A stretch of 64,000 bases of DNA from Candidatus Cohnella colombiensis. GTDB taxonomy: Bacteria; Bacillota; Bacilli; Paenibacillales; Paenibacillaceae. The notes under the pieces are model-generated. The model had not been told where the DNA came from, ran no database searches, and saw only the letters and a program-made list of their open reading frames with translations. The stretch is taken from the NCBI GenBank assembly GCA_029203125.1, contig CP119317.1, positions 3,658,001 through 3,722,000 on the forward strand, written 5' to 3'. Shown here piece by piece: positions 25,730-35,294 of this stretch; position 1 is the stretch's first letter; the number at the start of each line of letters is the position of its first letter. Position numbers and translations under genes: made by a program.

Positions 25730-27432
25730 TGTGCACGCTTCCTCCGATCATACGCGATGAATCTACGTACGAACTCTTTCGCATCGTCGATTGCTGCCTT
25801 TTGAGCTAACTCATAGATTGATGTTTCTTTTAAATTGGCTGCCTTCACCGTGCTCGGATTCGTCAACACCTCTGCCGGTGTGCCTTCCGCCAGCTTGCGG
25901 CCGTCTGACAATACGATCGTACGATGTGCATACTCCAGCATGAGGTGCATATCGTGCGTGATCATCACTACCGTCATTCCACTATGATTAAGTGCAAGCA
26001 GGAATTCCATCATTTCATTATAATGCTTGAAATCCTGACCTGCAGTCGGTTCATCTAAAATAATAATTTCCGGATTCAGCACCAGAATCGAAGCGATCGT
26101 CACCCGTTTCTTCTGCCCGAAGCTAAGCGCCGAGATCGGCCAATTGCGAAATTCGTACAGCCCGCATACCTTTAGCGCTGCATGTACACGTTCTGTAATC
26201 TCTGTCTCAGGAACATTGCGAATAACGAGCCCAAATGCCACCTCATCGAAGATCATACTCTTCGATATCATTTGGTTCGGATTTTGCATGACATAACCCA
26301 CATACTGCGAACGTTCCTTAATTGTATCCCCCGCAATATCGCGACCCTTATACAGAATCTGTCCCCGATTCGGCTTGTAAAAGCCACAAATCAGCTTCGA
26401 CAGCGTCGACTTTCCGGCCCCATTCTTCCCAACGATACTGACCATCTCGCCCTGCTTGAAATGCAAGGACACATCCTGCAGCACATAGCTGTCATCCTCA
26501 TAGCCAAAGTCAACGTTCTTCAGTTCAAGTAACGTCTCTTCCTCCTGATGGTGATCAGGAAGATCATATTCCTCATACCATGACTGTAGCTTCCCCTTAC
26601 AAGAGTCCAATTGAACGGTGTCGATATGCGAAGGCTGCAAGTGCGGGGCAATCTCACAATCTGCATATTTCATCGCCGTGAGATAGAGCGGCTCTCGTAT
26701 ACCCGTCTCCGTTAAAATACTAGAGCTGAGCAGCTCATCCGGGTGCAAATCCGCACAGATCTTTCCTTCATTCATCACAATAATCCGATCTACGGGGCGA
26801 TGAAGCACATCCTCCAACCGATGTTCAATAATGATGACTGTCTTTCCCGATTGGACGCGCACTTGATCGATGAGTTCAATCGCACTGCGACCTGTACGTG
26901 GATCTAAATTCGCTAACGGTTCATCAAATAGCAATATATCAACATCGTCAACAAGCACGCCACCGAGTGTCGTTCGCTGCTTCTGACCGCCGGATAAGCT
27001 ATGTGGCGATGCACCAAGAAATTCGTTGAGTTCTACCGCCCTCGCAGCTTCTGCCACTTTACTCTTCATCGTCGCTTGCGGTACGTTGCGATTTTCCAGC
27101 TTGAATGCAATATCCTCGGCTACGCTGAGCCCTACGAATTGACCATCAGGGTCCTGAAGCACCGTCCCAATCCGATCTGAAAGCTTCGCGATCCCCAATC
27201 GATGCTGTTCATCACCTTGAATGAGAAGAGAGCCCGTTGACTCCCCAGCATAAAAGAAAGGAGCAAGGCCGTTGAGACAATGTGCGAGCGTGCTCTTGCC
27301 CGACCCCGATGGTCCAACGATCAGAACCTTTTCTCCCTCATAAATCGTGAGATTAATATGATGCAACGTAGGCGCTGCCTGCGCGCGATAATGAAAGCTG
27401 AAATCGCGAAATTCGATGACTGGCTTGTTCAA
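25726..27432 (-). CDS. ECF transporter duplicated ATPase (EcfA1-A2 fusion)
   Basis: Two ABC ATPase domains in one chain of 568 aa. Domain 1: Walker A GPSGSGKST, signature LSGGQKQR, Walker B DILLFDEPL. Domain 2 (from ~residue 300): GKNGAGKST, LSFGQKKR, EIIILDEPT. This YkoD-like layout pairs with UPF0397-type S components. The start is put at a TTG (27432) with GAGGT eight bases upstream, giving MNKPVIEFRDFSF; an ATG 15 codons earlier has no ribosome site. It powers import of a vitamin-like substrate that the sequence does not identify. Confidence 0.92.
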   Translation of the reverse strand: MNKPVIEFRDFSFHYRAQAAPTLHHINLTIYEGEKVLIVGPSGSGKSTLAHCLNGLAPFFYAGESTGSLLIQGDEQHRLGIAKLSDRIGTVLQDPDGQFVGLSVAEDIAFKLENRNVPQATMKSKVAEAARAVELNEFLGASPHSLSGGQKQRTTLGGVLVDDVDILLFDEPLANLDPRTGRSAIELIDQVRVQSGKTVIIIEHRLEDVLHRPVDRIIVMNEGKICADLHPDELLSSSILTETGIREPLYLTAMKYADCEIAPHLQPSHIDTVQLDSCKGKLQSWYEEYDLPDHHQEEETLLELKNVDFGYEDDSYVLQDVSLHFKQGEMVSIVGKNGAGKSTLSKLICGFYKPNRGQILYKGRDIAGDTIKERSQYVGYVMQNPNQMISKSMIFDEVAFGLVIRNVPETEITERVHAALKVCGLYEFRNWPISALSFGQKKRVTIASILVLNPEIIILDEPTAGQDFKHYNEMMEFLLALNHSGMTVVMITHDMHLMLEYAHRTIVLSDGRKLAEGTPAEVLTNPSTVKAANLKETSIYELAQKAAIDDAKEFVRRFIAYDRRKRAQ

Positions 27433-27485
27433 TAGGTTATACCTCGATCTGGGTGTAATTTTCGATAAAGCTATCATAACACAAA

Positions 27486-27522
27486 GGGCTGTCCCATAAG
27501 TTGGTCACTTATGGGACAGCCC
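27486..27522. terminator. Strong hairpin between S component and ATPase genes
   Basis: Perfect 15-bp stem GGGCTGTCCCATAAG (27486-27500) / CTTATGGGACAGCCC (27508-27522), loop 7. No T-run follows on either strand. Inside an apparent operon it may limit or stabilise part of the transcript rather than end it. Confidence 0.55.
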
Positions 27523-27532
27523 CGCCTAGTGC

Positions 27533-28093
27533 TTATGCTTCTTTCGTTAAGCTGCCTTGCTTCGTTCTCGTCTTCGCGTAAGCGACTATGAGAATCGTAC
27601 CGAGTATAGCAGTCGTTACAATGTTCGCCGTACCTGCAACTAGCCCCTGCGTGTATGACTTGGCTGCCGGCTCTGCATATATCAATACATCAAGCGTCGG
27701 TGCGACAACGAACCACGCAATCCCATGTGCCACAGCTTGAAACACATTGAATTGGAAAATTTCCTTCTTGCCGAACTGTCCATCATGCACCTTGATGCTT
27801 CTTGCCACAAGCCCGATAATAAGGCCGACGATTGCCGATGCAATAACCCAGCTAAACCAAGGAGGGGGATAGAAGATTAAGTCCTTCAACGTATGACCGA
27901 TCAAGCCGATCAACAGTCCCGCTACCGGACCATACAATACTGCGAATAATGCCAGCAATGCATACGTTGTTTCAATGTTCGTGTCAGGTAAACCAGAAGG
28001 GATTGAACCGAATCGACCTAGAATGGCGAACAGTGCAGAACCGATACCAATTGCGACAATCGTTTGAACAGACAATGTTTTCGAAGATGCCAC
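27533..28093 (-). CDS. UPF0397-family ECF transporter S component
   Basis: 186 aa, five or six membrane segments. It carries the UPF0397 pattern: VAIGIGSALFAILGRFGSIP, then TNIETTYALLALFAV, GPVAGLLIGLIGH and KDLIFYPPPWFSWV. S components capture the substrate and dock on EcfT; the ligand of UPF0397 proteins is not settled (thiamine-precursor-related in annotation of YkoD neighbours). GTG start with AGGAGG eight bases upstream. First gene of the operon S-A-T-helicase. Confidence 0.9.
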   Translation of the reverse strand: MASSKTLSVQTIVAIGIGSALFAILGRFGSIPSGLPDTNIETTYALLALFAVLYGPVAGLLIGLIGHTLKDLIFYPPPWFSWVIASAIVGLIIGLVARSIKVHDGQFGKKEIFQFNVFQAVAHGIAWFVVAPTLDVLIYAEPAAKSYTQGLVAGTANIVTTAILGTILIVAYAKTRTKQGSLTKEA

Positions 28094-28129
28094 GTCTTAA
28101 TCCTCCTTGGAAAATAATATATTTCATAC

Positions 28130-28158
28130 ATTATAAGTCGGAATTAAACTTGTGACAA
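28130..28158 (-). promoter_or_regulatory. Near-consensus sigma-A promoter of the ECF operon
   Basis: Minus strand: -35 TTGTCA (28158-28153), 17-bp spacer, -10 TATAAT (28135-28130). It lies 37 bp before the S component start. I see no riboswitch fold in the short leader. Confidence 0.75.
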
Positions 28159-28263
28159 CTAGAAAAATAGCTCACAGCTCCATGGACGCTTTAACCGGTT
28201 ATGTGTTTGATCACGTATAAAGCCACTGTCTTCGTCCATCCTATTGAGGAGGAGGTGATGACA

Positions 28264-28419
28264 ATGGCTAAAGACGTACTATGCGAAGTTAACTCATGCA
28301 AGCACTGGGCGCCGGGTAACGCCTGCAACGCATCATCGATTTACGTCGTCAACAACCGTAGTAGGCAAGCCTCCAATTCAGAGGAAACCGACTGCCGAAC
28401 ATTCGAACCGAAAATGTAA
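28264..28419 (+). CDS. DUF1540 small cysteine protein
   Basis: 51 aa. DUF1540 pattern: VLCEVNSCKHW, a second cysteine in NACNASSI and a final one in TDCRTF, giving four to five cysteines for metal binding. Family function is unknown; many members are found in spore formers. The ATG at 28264 follows AGGAGG by eight bases; an ATG two codons earlier is too close to the ribosome site. Followed by a strong terminator. Confidence 0.87.
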   Translation: MAKDVLCEVNSCKHWAPGNACNASSIYVVNNRSRQASNSEETDCRTFEPKM

Positions 28420-28449
28420 GGTTTTCGCTTGTGTGCTTCAATCATCGAG

Positions 28450-28485
28450 TAGCTTTGAGGCATCTTGGACGATGCCTCAAAGCTA
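28450..28485. terminator. Bidirectional terminator
   Basis: Perfect 15-bp stem TAGCTTTGAGGCATC (28450-28464) / GATGCCTCAAAGCTA (28471-28485), loop 6. It serves the DUF1540 gene and probably the end of the convergent sugar transporter operon. Confidence 0.82.
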
Positions 28486-28535
28486 ACTTTATCCTATTAT
28501 AGCCCGTTATGAGAACTATTATCACTCAATGCCCA

Positions 28536-29585
28536 TTAATATTGACGATTGCCGACTTCCTTCTCCGCAAGCTCTTCCGTAAACACACTTTCAGGAGGAA
28601 CAATCCGTTTAGGCAATGTCCTTCCAGCTATTATCTCACCAACGGCTTGCATCAGCATTGGCCCCAGCAACGGATTGCATTCCACTACAGCATTAATTTT
28701 TCCTTCGGTCATCATTTCGAATGCTTTGCGCGTACCGTCGACTGAAATAATCACGATATCTTTGCCTGGCCGTAGCCCATATTCTTCTATGACATCAATA
28801 GCGCCCAGTGCCATATCATCATTATGCGCAAACAGCACCTTAATTTCACTACCGCGTTCTTTTAAGAAAGCTCTCATGACCTCTTTGCCTTTTTCGTAGG
28901 TAAAATCAGCCGGCTCTGACTGCAATATCGTTAAGTTTTCTTGGTCCTTAATTACATCTCGAAAACCTCTTCCTCGCTCGATTGAAGGTGATGACCCGAA
29001 GGTGCCTTGCAATTCGACAATGCCCACAGGTCCAGTTTCATTGCGCATCTTATCAATCAAGTATTTGCCTGCCTTACGGCCTTCTTCATAGAAGTCCGAG
29101 CCAATAATCGTCACATATAACGACGGATCGCTCACTTGTACGGCACGGTCAGATAAGATAACCGGAATTCCTGCTTGTTTGGCCTCTAGCAATATAGGTT
29201 CCCAACCGGATTCTATAACTGGAGATACAGCAATTACATCTACCTTATGTTCTATAAAACTTCGGATGGCTTCGAACTGCTTTTCCTGGGATTGTTCAGC
29301 GTTCGCAAACAGTAGCTCAATCCCTGCCTCCTTCGCAGCATCCTGAATCGACCTCGTATTTGCATTGCGCCAATCACTTTCTGACCCTAGCTGTGAAAAG
29401 CCTACGACGATCTGTCTCTCATTATCGGTATTCTCTTGAACTTGTTCGTTATGATTCAAGGCCACATTGTCCGTATTGTTCAAATTAGAAGGCGACACTG
29501 GATTAGTTGACGTGCTGCAGCCCACGGAAAGAAAGAATAGGAGGAAAAACACGATCCATATTGCCTTCCTTGTCCATCTCTCCAT
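28536..29585 (-). CDS. Second YtfQ-like sugar-binding lipoprotein
   Basis: 349 aa. Lipobox LSVGCS near residue 23, then an Asn-rich linker and a periplasmic-binding-protein-4 (ribose/galactofuranose type) fold: VVGFSQLGSESDWRNANT, DVIAVSPVIESGW, SDRAVQ, VELQGTFGSSPS, FAHNDDMALGAI and VECNPLLGP. It parallels the first binding protein (35295-36326) motif for motif, so the two are paralogues. It is the last gene of the operon, directly behind the chemoreceptor (24 bp), and may supply the receptor rather than the transporter. That is inference. Confidence 0.88.
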   Translation of the reverse strand: MERWTRKAIWIVFFLLFFLSVGCSTSTNPVSPSNLNNTDNVALNHNEQVQENTDNERQIVVGFSQLGSESDWRNANTRSIQDAAKEAGIELLFANAEQSQEKQFEAIRSFIEHKVDVIAVSPVIESGWEPILLEAKQAGIPVILSDRAVQVSDPSLYVTIIGSDFYEEGRKAGKYLIDKMRNETGPVGIVELQGTFGSSPSIERGRGFRDVIKDQENLTILQSEPADFTYEKGKEVMRAFLKERGSEIKVLFAHNDDMALGAIDVIEEYGLRPGKDIVIISVDGTRKAFEMMTEGKINAVVECNPLLGPMLMQAVGEIIAGRTLPKRIVPPESVFTEELAEKEVGNRQY

Positions 29586-29609
29586 ATCTGCAACCCTCCT
29601 TAATTTGAG

Positions 29610-31664
29610 TTATTCTACCTGAAAATTTGTCATTTGATTATTGAGCTTGAATGACGACACCTTCAATTGTTCCGACAACAATACAAGTTCCTCACCAACG
29701 ATAGACTGAGCAACACACAATGATGCGACCTGCTCAGAGGATGCCGAGGATTGCTGAGAAACTGCGGACACTTCTTGAATCGATGCAACCAGAATCCCTT
29801 GTGTTTCATTCAAGTGCTTGATTGCACTAGTGACATCGATTGATCCGTTAATCAGTCGATCCATTTGAGTTTGAACGATTTCAAACACACGATGGACTGA
29901 ATGAACTTCACCGATCAATTGTTTGAATATCGATCGTGCATCTGTCATAGCTAATACGGTTGCGGACATCTCTTCATGTATCGTCTCCGTCAATTGTCCT
30001 ACTTGTCCAATAGAAGCGCCGGACTGCTCGGCAAGCTTACGGATCTCATCAGCAATGACTCTAAAGCCAGCTCCCATTGCACCTGATCTCGTAGCTTCAA
30101 TTGAGGCATTCAATGATAATATCTTAATTCGCTTGGATAGATCTGTCATGAATTGGAGCATGGCATAGATCGCTTGGGTGCTATTGCTAAGCCCGTCAAT
30201 CCGAGTGCTGACGGTGTGGAACCGTTGTTCAGATTCCGTACTTTTGGCGATCAATTCATCTACTGTTACTCGACTATTTCGACATACACCATTTACTTCC
30301 TCTGCCGATGCCGCCATTATATCTTGGAGCTTCAGCGCATCAGCTAGTCGTTCACCCATTAACTCAACGCGCTGGTTGCTCCGATCAGCATTGGAAGCAA
30401 GCTCTACCGCACCTTGTGCAATCTGATCACTAGCTATGCTGATCTCTACTGCAGATTGCGCAGTCTTCGTAGCTGCAGCCTCCATTTGCATACTGGATGC
30501 GCCCACTTCATTAACCGTTTGACGTGTTTCCTGAACAAGCTCCCCAATCTGTTGCATCATCCGGTTAAATGCTTCAGAAACATTAGCCAACTCGTCTTTC
30601 CCTTTAATCCTCAGACGGTTCCTGAAATCTCCATGCGCAGCTTGGCTCATTAAAGCTTCCATTCGATTCATCGGAATGCCAATCATATAGATCAACCAAA
30701 CACCGATTATAAAAGCGATAAGTAAGCATCCCGCAATTGCTAGTAGCGTAAGTAATCCGATTTGGTCAATTGCACCGGTAAGCTCCTTAAGTGGCGTATA
30801 ACCAACGACCGTCCAATTGCTAATCGGTGAAACACGATATGCGTACAGCTTACTCCCTGTATCCTCTGTCAGTTGAATGCTCCCTGTACGAGCTTCTACA
30901 CTCGGCACTTTAAAGCTACTTAAAGATTCCGCTGGCTGATTACTTGTCATCAGCCTGCCCGAAGCGTCAACAATTGCTGTCACTCCACCTTGACTGATTT
31001 GGACATCACGAATCATCCCTTCAAGCATAGCCGTTTCAATCTGAATCAACAGTATAAATTCGCGTGATCCAATATTATTCCTGCCCAATAGCTGTCCGTA
31101 AGCAAACAATGACTTGGAGTCGCTTCCCAAATACCCATTCGATGTGATAGGTAGCCATACTGCTTTGCCTTGCGCCGCGCGAACTTGTTCGACCCAGGCT
31201 GCAGATTGATCAATCTCAAGCCCTTCTCTTTTGGTGCTCACCGGATTCACTTCATCCTCTAATGGAATCAAAGTGATATCCCGAATTTGAGGATCACTAA
31301 GGGCAAGCTGGTCAAAGAGATCCTGGATTTCATTTGATCTACGTTCACGTTCCTCTTTGCCCAAATCTGGGATCGTAATTTGAAATAGATTTTTGGTAAA
31401 GCTGCTATTATTCGTGAGTTGGTTTGCTACATTTAAATAGAATTGCATCTTCATATCCAGCTTTTCCCCAGCGAGGGAGATCGTTTGCTCCGAACTGGCT
31501 TCTATGTGCCTAATAAGTGAATCGCTGGCGATTCGGTAGGAAATAAATCCGACTCCCCCCACCAATACGGATATAATGCAAACAAACAATACAAATAACC
31601 TCGTACCGACAGATCGTTTAGGCGATCTGAATAACATGCGCAATATACTCATGCTATTGGTCAT
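29610..31664 (-). CDS. Methyl-accepting chemotaxis protein in a sugar ABC operon
   Basis: 684 aa from the ATG at 31664, which follows GGGGGG by six bases; the frame runs on upstream for 111 codons into the permease gene in a nonsense reading. TM1 near residues 23-45, an extracellular dCache-like sensor of ~260 residues, TM2 near 305-325, HAMP (PMNRMEALMSQAAHGDF), then the coiled signalling domain. Its tip KILSLNASIEATRSG and GFRVIADEIRKLAE is recognisable but diverges from the usual NLLALNAAIEAARAG. It signals to CheA/CheW. Position between the permease and the second binding protein suggests taxis to the transported sugar. Confidence 0.9.
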   Translation of the reverse strand: MTNSMSILRMLFRSPKRSVGTRLFVLFVCIISVLVGGVGFISYRIASDSLIRHIEASSEQTISLAGEKLDMKMQFYLNVANQLTNNSSFTKNLFQITIPDLGKEERERRSNEIQDLFDQLALSDPQIRDITLIPLEDEVNPVSTKREGLEIDQSAAWVEQVRAAQGKAVWLPITSNGYLGSDSKSLFAYGQLLGRNNIGSREFILLIQIETAMLEGMIRDVQISQGGVTAIVDASGRLMTSNQPAESLSSFKVPSVEARTGSIQLTEDTGSKLYAYRVSPISNWTVVGYTPLKELTGAIDQIGLLTLLAIAGCLLIAFIIGVWLIYMIGIPMNRMEALMSQAAHGDFRNRLRIKGKDELANVSEAFNRMMQQIGELVQETRQTVNEVGASSMQMEAAATKTAQSAVEISIASDQIAQGAVELASNADRSNQRVELMGERLADALKLQDIMAASAEEVNGVCRNSRVTVDELIAKSTESEQRFHTVSTRIDGLSNSTQAIYAMLQFMTDLSKRIKILSLNASIEATRSGAMGAGFRVIADEIRKLAEQSGASIGQVGQLTETIHEEMSATVLAMTDARSIFKQLIGEVHSVHRVFEIVQTQMDRLINGSIDVTSAIKHLNETQGILVASIQEVSAVSQQSSASSEQVASLCVAQSIVGEELVLLSEQLKVSSFKLNNQMTNFQVE

Positions 31665-31687
31665 TGCAATCCCCCCCTCAGTATATA

Positions 31688-32656
31688 TCACTTCATATTG
31701 CGAGTGGAAGCTCTCCCTCCTAGAACTCGTTGTAGCACAATAAATAAGAACAACAACATCCCGATTACGATTTTCGTCCACCAAGAGCTGAGCGTCCCTT
31801 CGAAGTTTATGATCGTTTGGATTACCCCTTGAATCATCACCCCGAAGAACGTTCCTACTACATAGCCAATGCCGCCAGTTAATAGCGTGCCACCAATGAC
31901 AACGGCTGCTATAGCGTCCAATTCCAATCCAACCGCATGCAAGCCGTAACCTGATAACATATAGAAAGTAAATACAACGCCACCAAGTGCGGAACAAAAT
32001 CCGCTGAATGCATAGATCATCATCTTTGTTCTACCGACAGGCAACCCCATCAGCAATGAAGATTGTTCATTGCCACCGATAGCGTAAGTATTACGTCCGA
32101 ACCGTGTGTAATGCGCCATGTAAATCGCTAATAGAACCACAACAACCGCTATAATCACGCTAATTGAAATATAGCTGCCTCCAGGTATCTTAATTTTGGT
32201 CTGCGCCATATTCGTATAGAAGGAGTTATCGATGGTGATTGTATTAATGCTAATGACATAACATAAACCCCTTGCAAGGAACATGCCTGCAAGCGTCACA
32301 ATAAACGGTTGAATGTTAAAGTAATGAATAATCGCACCCATTGCCCATCCGAAGGCGATGCCAACAGCGAGAACTATTGGAATGACAATGATGGGTGGCC
32401 ATCCCTGGTGTTGAATTAAGCTGGCAGAGAGCATCGTCGTGAGTGCGACTACTGAGCCTACGGATAGATCGATTCCACCTGTTAAAATAACGAAGGTCAT
32501 ACCGACTCCAACGATTAATAGAAATGAATTGTCAATTAGCAGGTTAAACAATACTTGGGTAGAAAAGAACCCGGTATAGCGAAAGGAACCGGCGATAAAT
32601 AATAGAATAAACAACCCTACCGTAACTAGGATCGGAATGTACTGTCGTTTAAACAC
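31688..32656 (-). CDS. yjfF: Sugar ABC transporter permease, YjfF type
   Basis: 322 aa, eight to ten membrane segments of the ribose/galactofuranose permease (BPD_transp_2) family. Conserved blocks: GMTFVILTGGIDLSVGSVVAL and GLELDAIAAVVIGGTLLTGGIG. In Escherichia coli YtfT and YjfF form the heteromeric channel for galactofuranose. It overlaps the YtfT-type gene by eight bases. Confidence 0.9.
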   Translation of the reverse strand: MFKRQYIPILVTVGLFILLFIAGSFRYTGFFSTQVLFNLLIDNSFLLIVGVGMTFVILTGGIDLSVGSVVALTTMLSASLIQHQGWPPIIVIPIVLAVGIAFGWAMGAIIHYFNIQPFIVTLAGMFLARGLCYVISINTITIDNSFYTNMAQTKIKIPGGSYISISVIIAVVVVLLAIYMAHYTRFGRNTYAIGGNEQSSLLMGLPVGRTKMMIYAFSGFCSALGGVVFTFYMLSGYGLHAVGLELDAIAAVVIGGTLLTGGIGYVVGTFFGVMIQGVIQTIINFEGTLSSWWTKIVIGMLLFLFIVLQRVLGGRASTRNMK

Positions 32657-33698
32657 GCCGATTCACCTCTCTTTCTGCTGTATAATGGCGTGTCTGCCAC
32701 AGCCTTGCCAGTTGCTTGCGGAATGCTTCAGATTGGATCAAACAAACTCCAAAAACGACGAATGCCTTTACAACCAATGTGATTTCCGGAGGTACACCGA
32801 TCATATAAATCGTTGTAGTCAGCGTTTGAATAATTAATGCTCCTACTAGTGTTCCAGATAGATAGAATCGACCGCCATTCAAAGAAGTTCCGCCAATGAC
32901 CACTGCGAGAATGGCATCAAGTTCATACCATAAGCCAGCATTGTTTCCATCGGCACTAGAAACATTAGAGCTAAGCAATATACCTGCTATGCCCGCACAC
33001 AATGCACAGAACATATAGACAGCGATGATGACCGATTTCGAACGGATGCCTGCTATCCGGCTAGCTAAAGGATTGCAGCCTACCGATTCAATAAATAAAC
33101 CAAGTGCAGTTTTGCGTGTCACCCATATCGCAAACAAAAATACGACTGCAACGATAAAGATAGAGAAGGGTAGCATCAATAACCAGCCTGCGCCGACAAA
33201 TTTATATGAATTGCTCGTCACCGTAATAATTTGTCCCCCTGTTATCAGCTGAGCAATTCCGCGCCCTGCAACCATGAGGATCAATGTGGCTATAATCGCT
33301 TGAATTCCGACACCAGCAACTAAGATGCCATTCCATATGCCTAGTACGATTGCTAGACCTAGAGAAATTGCGATAGCGATTATAATTAGGCTTAATGAGC
33401 CCTGATCGGCCCCTTTACTAATGGTCAGACAGGCAATCGCACCTGATATCGCTACTATGGAGCCGACGGATAGGTCGATTCCTTTCGTTGCGATAACTAG
33501 CGTCATTCCTATTGCAACAAGAATAAGAGGGGATCCAAAATTTAAGATATCAATTAAGCTACCGTAAAGATGTCCACCCTGGATTCGAATGGAAAAGAAA
33601 CTCGGTTTGTAAATCAAATTAAATAACAACAAAGCCACCAATACTGCTAATGGCCAAAACAAGTGATGCCTAGTCATTTTATTCCACATATGCCTCAT
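32649..33698 (-). CDS. ytfT: Sugar ABC transporter permease, YtfT type
   Basis: 349 aa, about ten membrane segments; the same family blocks GMTLVIATKGIDLSVGSIVAI and YELDAILAVVIGGTSLNGGRF as its partner. Start ATG overlaps the ATPase stop by four bases (ATGA). Likely pore subunit together with the downstream permease. Confidence 0.9.
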   Translation of the reverse strand: MRHMWNKMTRHHLFWPLAVLVALLLFNLIYKPSFFSIRIQGGHLYGSLIDILNFGSPLILVAIGMTLVIATKGIDLSVGSIVAISGAIACLTISKGADQGSLSLIIIAIAISLGLAIVLGIWNGILVAGVGIQAIIATLILMVAGRGIAQLITGGQIITVTSNSYKFVGAGWLLMLPFSIFIVAVVFLFAIWVTRKTALGLFIESVGCNPLASRIAGIRSKSVIIAVYMFCALCAGIAGILLSSNVSSADGNNAGLWYELDAILAVVIGGTSLNGGRFYLSGTLVGALIIQTLTTTIYMIGVPPEITLVVKAFVVFGVCLIQSEAFRKQLARLWQTRHYTAEREVNRRV

Positions 33699-35203
33699 CC
33701 CCCTGCTATAGCCTGCATGACATTGTGATGACTGATTTCATCGTCTGCGATTTGCTGTACGATCTTTCGGTCGCGAAGTATCGCAATTGTGTCACTCACA
33801 CGCAGCACTTCTTCCATTTCGGAAGAGATAAATAAGACTGCCATTCCCTTCCTCGACAATGCTTTAACTAGCTTCTGGATCTCGGCCTTCGCCCCAACGT
33901 CAATCCCTCTCGTCGGCTCATCAAGGATTAACAGCTTCGGCTGCATCAAAAGCCATCGCGCGAGAATTACCTTTTGCTGATTACCGCCACTTAAATTACG
34001 TACTAAATGCTCCGGGTTCGGTGGATTAATATTCAATGCTTTAATATACTCGTCAGCGATTTCATCCTGACGCTTTCTTGATATCGTTCTAAACCAGCCA
34101 CGATTCGCTTGAAGCGCTAAAATGATATTTTCACGCACAGTGAGTTCATCAATGATTCCTTCTGTCTTTCGGTTTTCCGAACAAAAGGCAATTCCCTTCT
34201 GAATCGCTTGACGCGGTGAGTCCATCAAGCCCCGGTCTCCAGCGATCTGGAGCTGTCCAGTATCCGCATGATCCGCTCCGAACAGCAATCTCGCTATTTC
34301 GGTACGCCCTGAACCTAGTAGCCCCGCCAATCCAACAATTTCTCCACTGTGAATTGTCAAATCAAAAGGTTCAATTGAACCTTTTCGTCCCAAGCCAGAC
34401 GCCTTCAGGAATACCCCCCCGATGTTGTCGCTTTCTGCAGTTGACTTCGGAAGGTCTGCAAGCAGTTCCAGATCCTTGCCGATCATCTTTAAGACCAATT
34501 CGATTCGCGGAAGCTCCTTTGTCATATATTCACCGATGAACTCGCCGTTCCGGAGTATCGTTATCCGATCGGTAATCTCATATACTTGATCCAAAAAATG
34601 CGTAACAAACAAGATGGCCAAGTTTTGCTGCTTCAGCTTCCTGATTACCTCGAACAGCTCCTGAACCTCGCTTCGATCTAAGCTTGAAGTAGGCTCGTCT
34701 AGAATGAGCACTTTAGCAGAAATGTTGAGCGCCCGAGCAATCGCCACCATCTGTTGAATGGCAACTGAGTAGCTCTCCAGCGGAAGAGTAACATCGATTT
34801 CGATATGAAGGCGCTCTTTCAAGAGCTGCTCCGCTTTCCTGTTCATTTCCTTCCACAATATTTTGCCGAAACGACGAGGTTCTCTTCCGATAAAGATGTT
34901 TTCCGCTACTGAAAGATTGGGACACAAGTTAACTTCTTGATACACCGTGCTGATCCCAGCTTCTTGAGCCTCGAACGGACTAACGATAGATAGTCGATTC
35001 CCCTCCAGTTCAGCACTTCCTTCGTCGTATGAGTAGACCCCTGTCAATACTTTAATAAGCGTTGACTTCCCTGCACCATTCTCCCCCATAAGCGCATGAA
35101 CTTCACCAGGAAATAGCCGAAAATCAACACCTTTTAAAGCATGCACACCCAGAAATCGCTTGTGAATTCCTTTCATTTGTAGAATGGGCTGATTATTCTC
35201 CAT
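33695..35203 (-). CDS. ytfR: Sugar ABC transporter ATPase, YtfR type
   Basis: 502 aa with two ABC domains. The first has intact Walker A (GENGAGKST), Q-loop (YQEVNLCPN) and Walker B (LILDEPTSSLD). The second, from ~residue 265, has the degenerate Walker A GLLGSGRTE, normal for monosaccharide importers of this class, and signature LSGGNQQK. It energises uptake. An internal terminator lies between it and the first binding-protein gene, so expression is probably lower than that of the binding protein. Confidence 0.93.
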   Translation of the reverse strand: MENNQPILQMKGIHKRFLGVHALKGVDFRLFPGEVHALMGENGAGKSTLIKVLTGVYSYDEGSAELEGNRLSIVSPFEAQEAGISTVYQEVNLCPNLSVAENIFIGREPRRFGKILWKEMNRKAEQLLKERLHIEIDVTLPLESYSVAIQQMVAIARALNISAKVLILDEPTSSLDRSEVQELFEVIRKLKQQNLAILFVTHFLDQVYEITDRITILRNGEFIGEYMTKELPRIELVLKMIGKDLELLADLPKSTAESDNIGGVFLKASGLGRKGSIEPFDLTIHSGEIVGLAGLLGSGRTEIARLLFGADHADTGQLQIAGDRGLMDSPRQAIQKGIAFCSENRKTEGIIDELTVRENIILALQANRGWFRTISRKRQDEIADEYIKALNINPPNPEHLVRNLSGGNQQKVILARWLLMQPKLLILDEPTRGIDVGAKAEIQKLVKALSRKGMAVLFISSEMEEVLRVSDTIAILRDRKIVQQIADDEISHHNVMQAIAGG

Positions 35204-35228
35204 GATGGCTTCTCTCCCCTAAGAAGAG

Positions 35229-35270
35229 GAAAAAAGCCGTCCCACCCGTTGCTATGCTGGTGGATCGGCT
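35229..35270 (-). terminator. Internal terminator after the first binding-protein gene
   Basis: On the minus strand 35270-35259 pairs with 35246-35235 (arms AGCCGATCCACC and GGTGGGACGGCT, one mismatch and one G-U), followed by TTTTTT. The position inside the operon predicts partial termination. Confidence 0.75.
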
Positions 35271-35294
35271 ATTCTCCCCTCTAATAGTGATTAC

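Noticed and set aside
28094..28260. Riboswitch (TPP or cobalamin type) ahead of the ECF operon
   Set aside because: The leader from promoter to start codon is under 40 bases, too short for a riboswitch fold.
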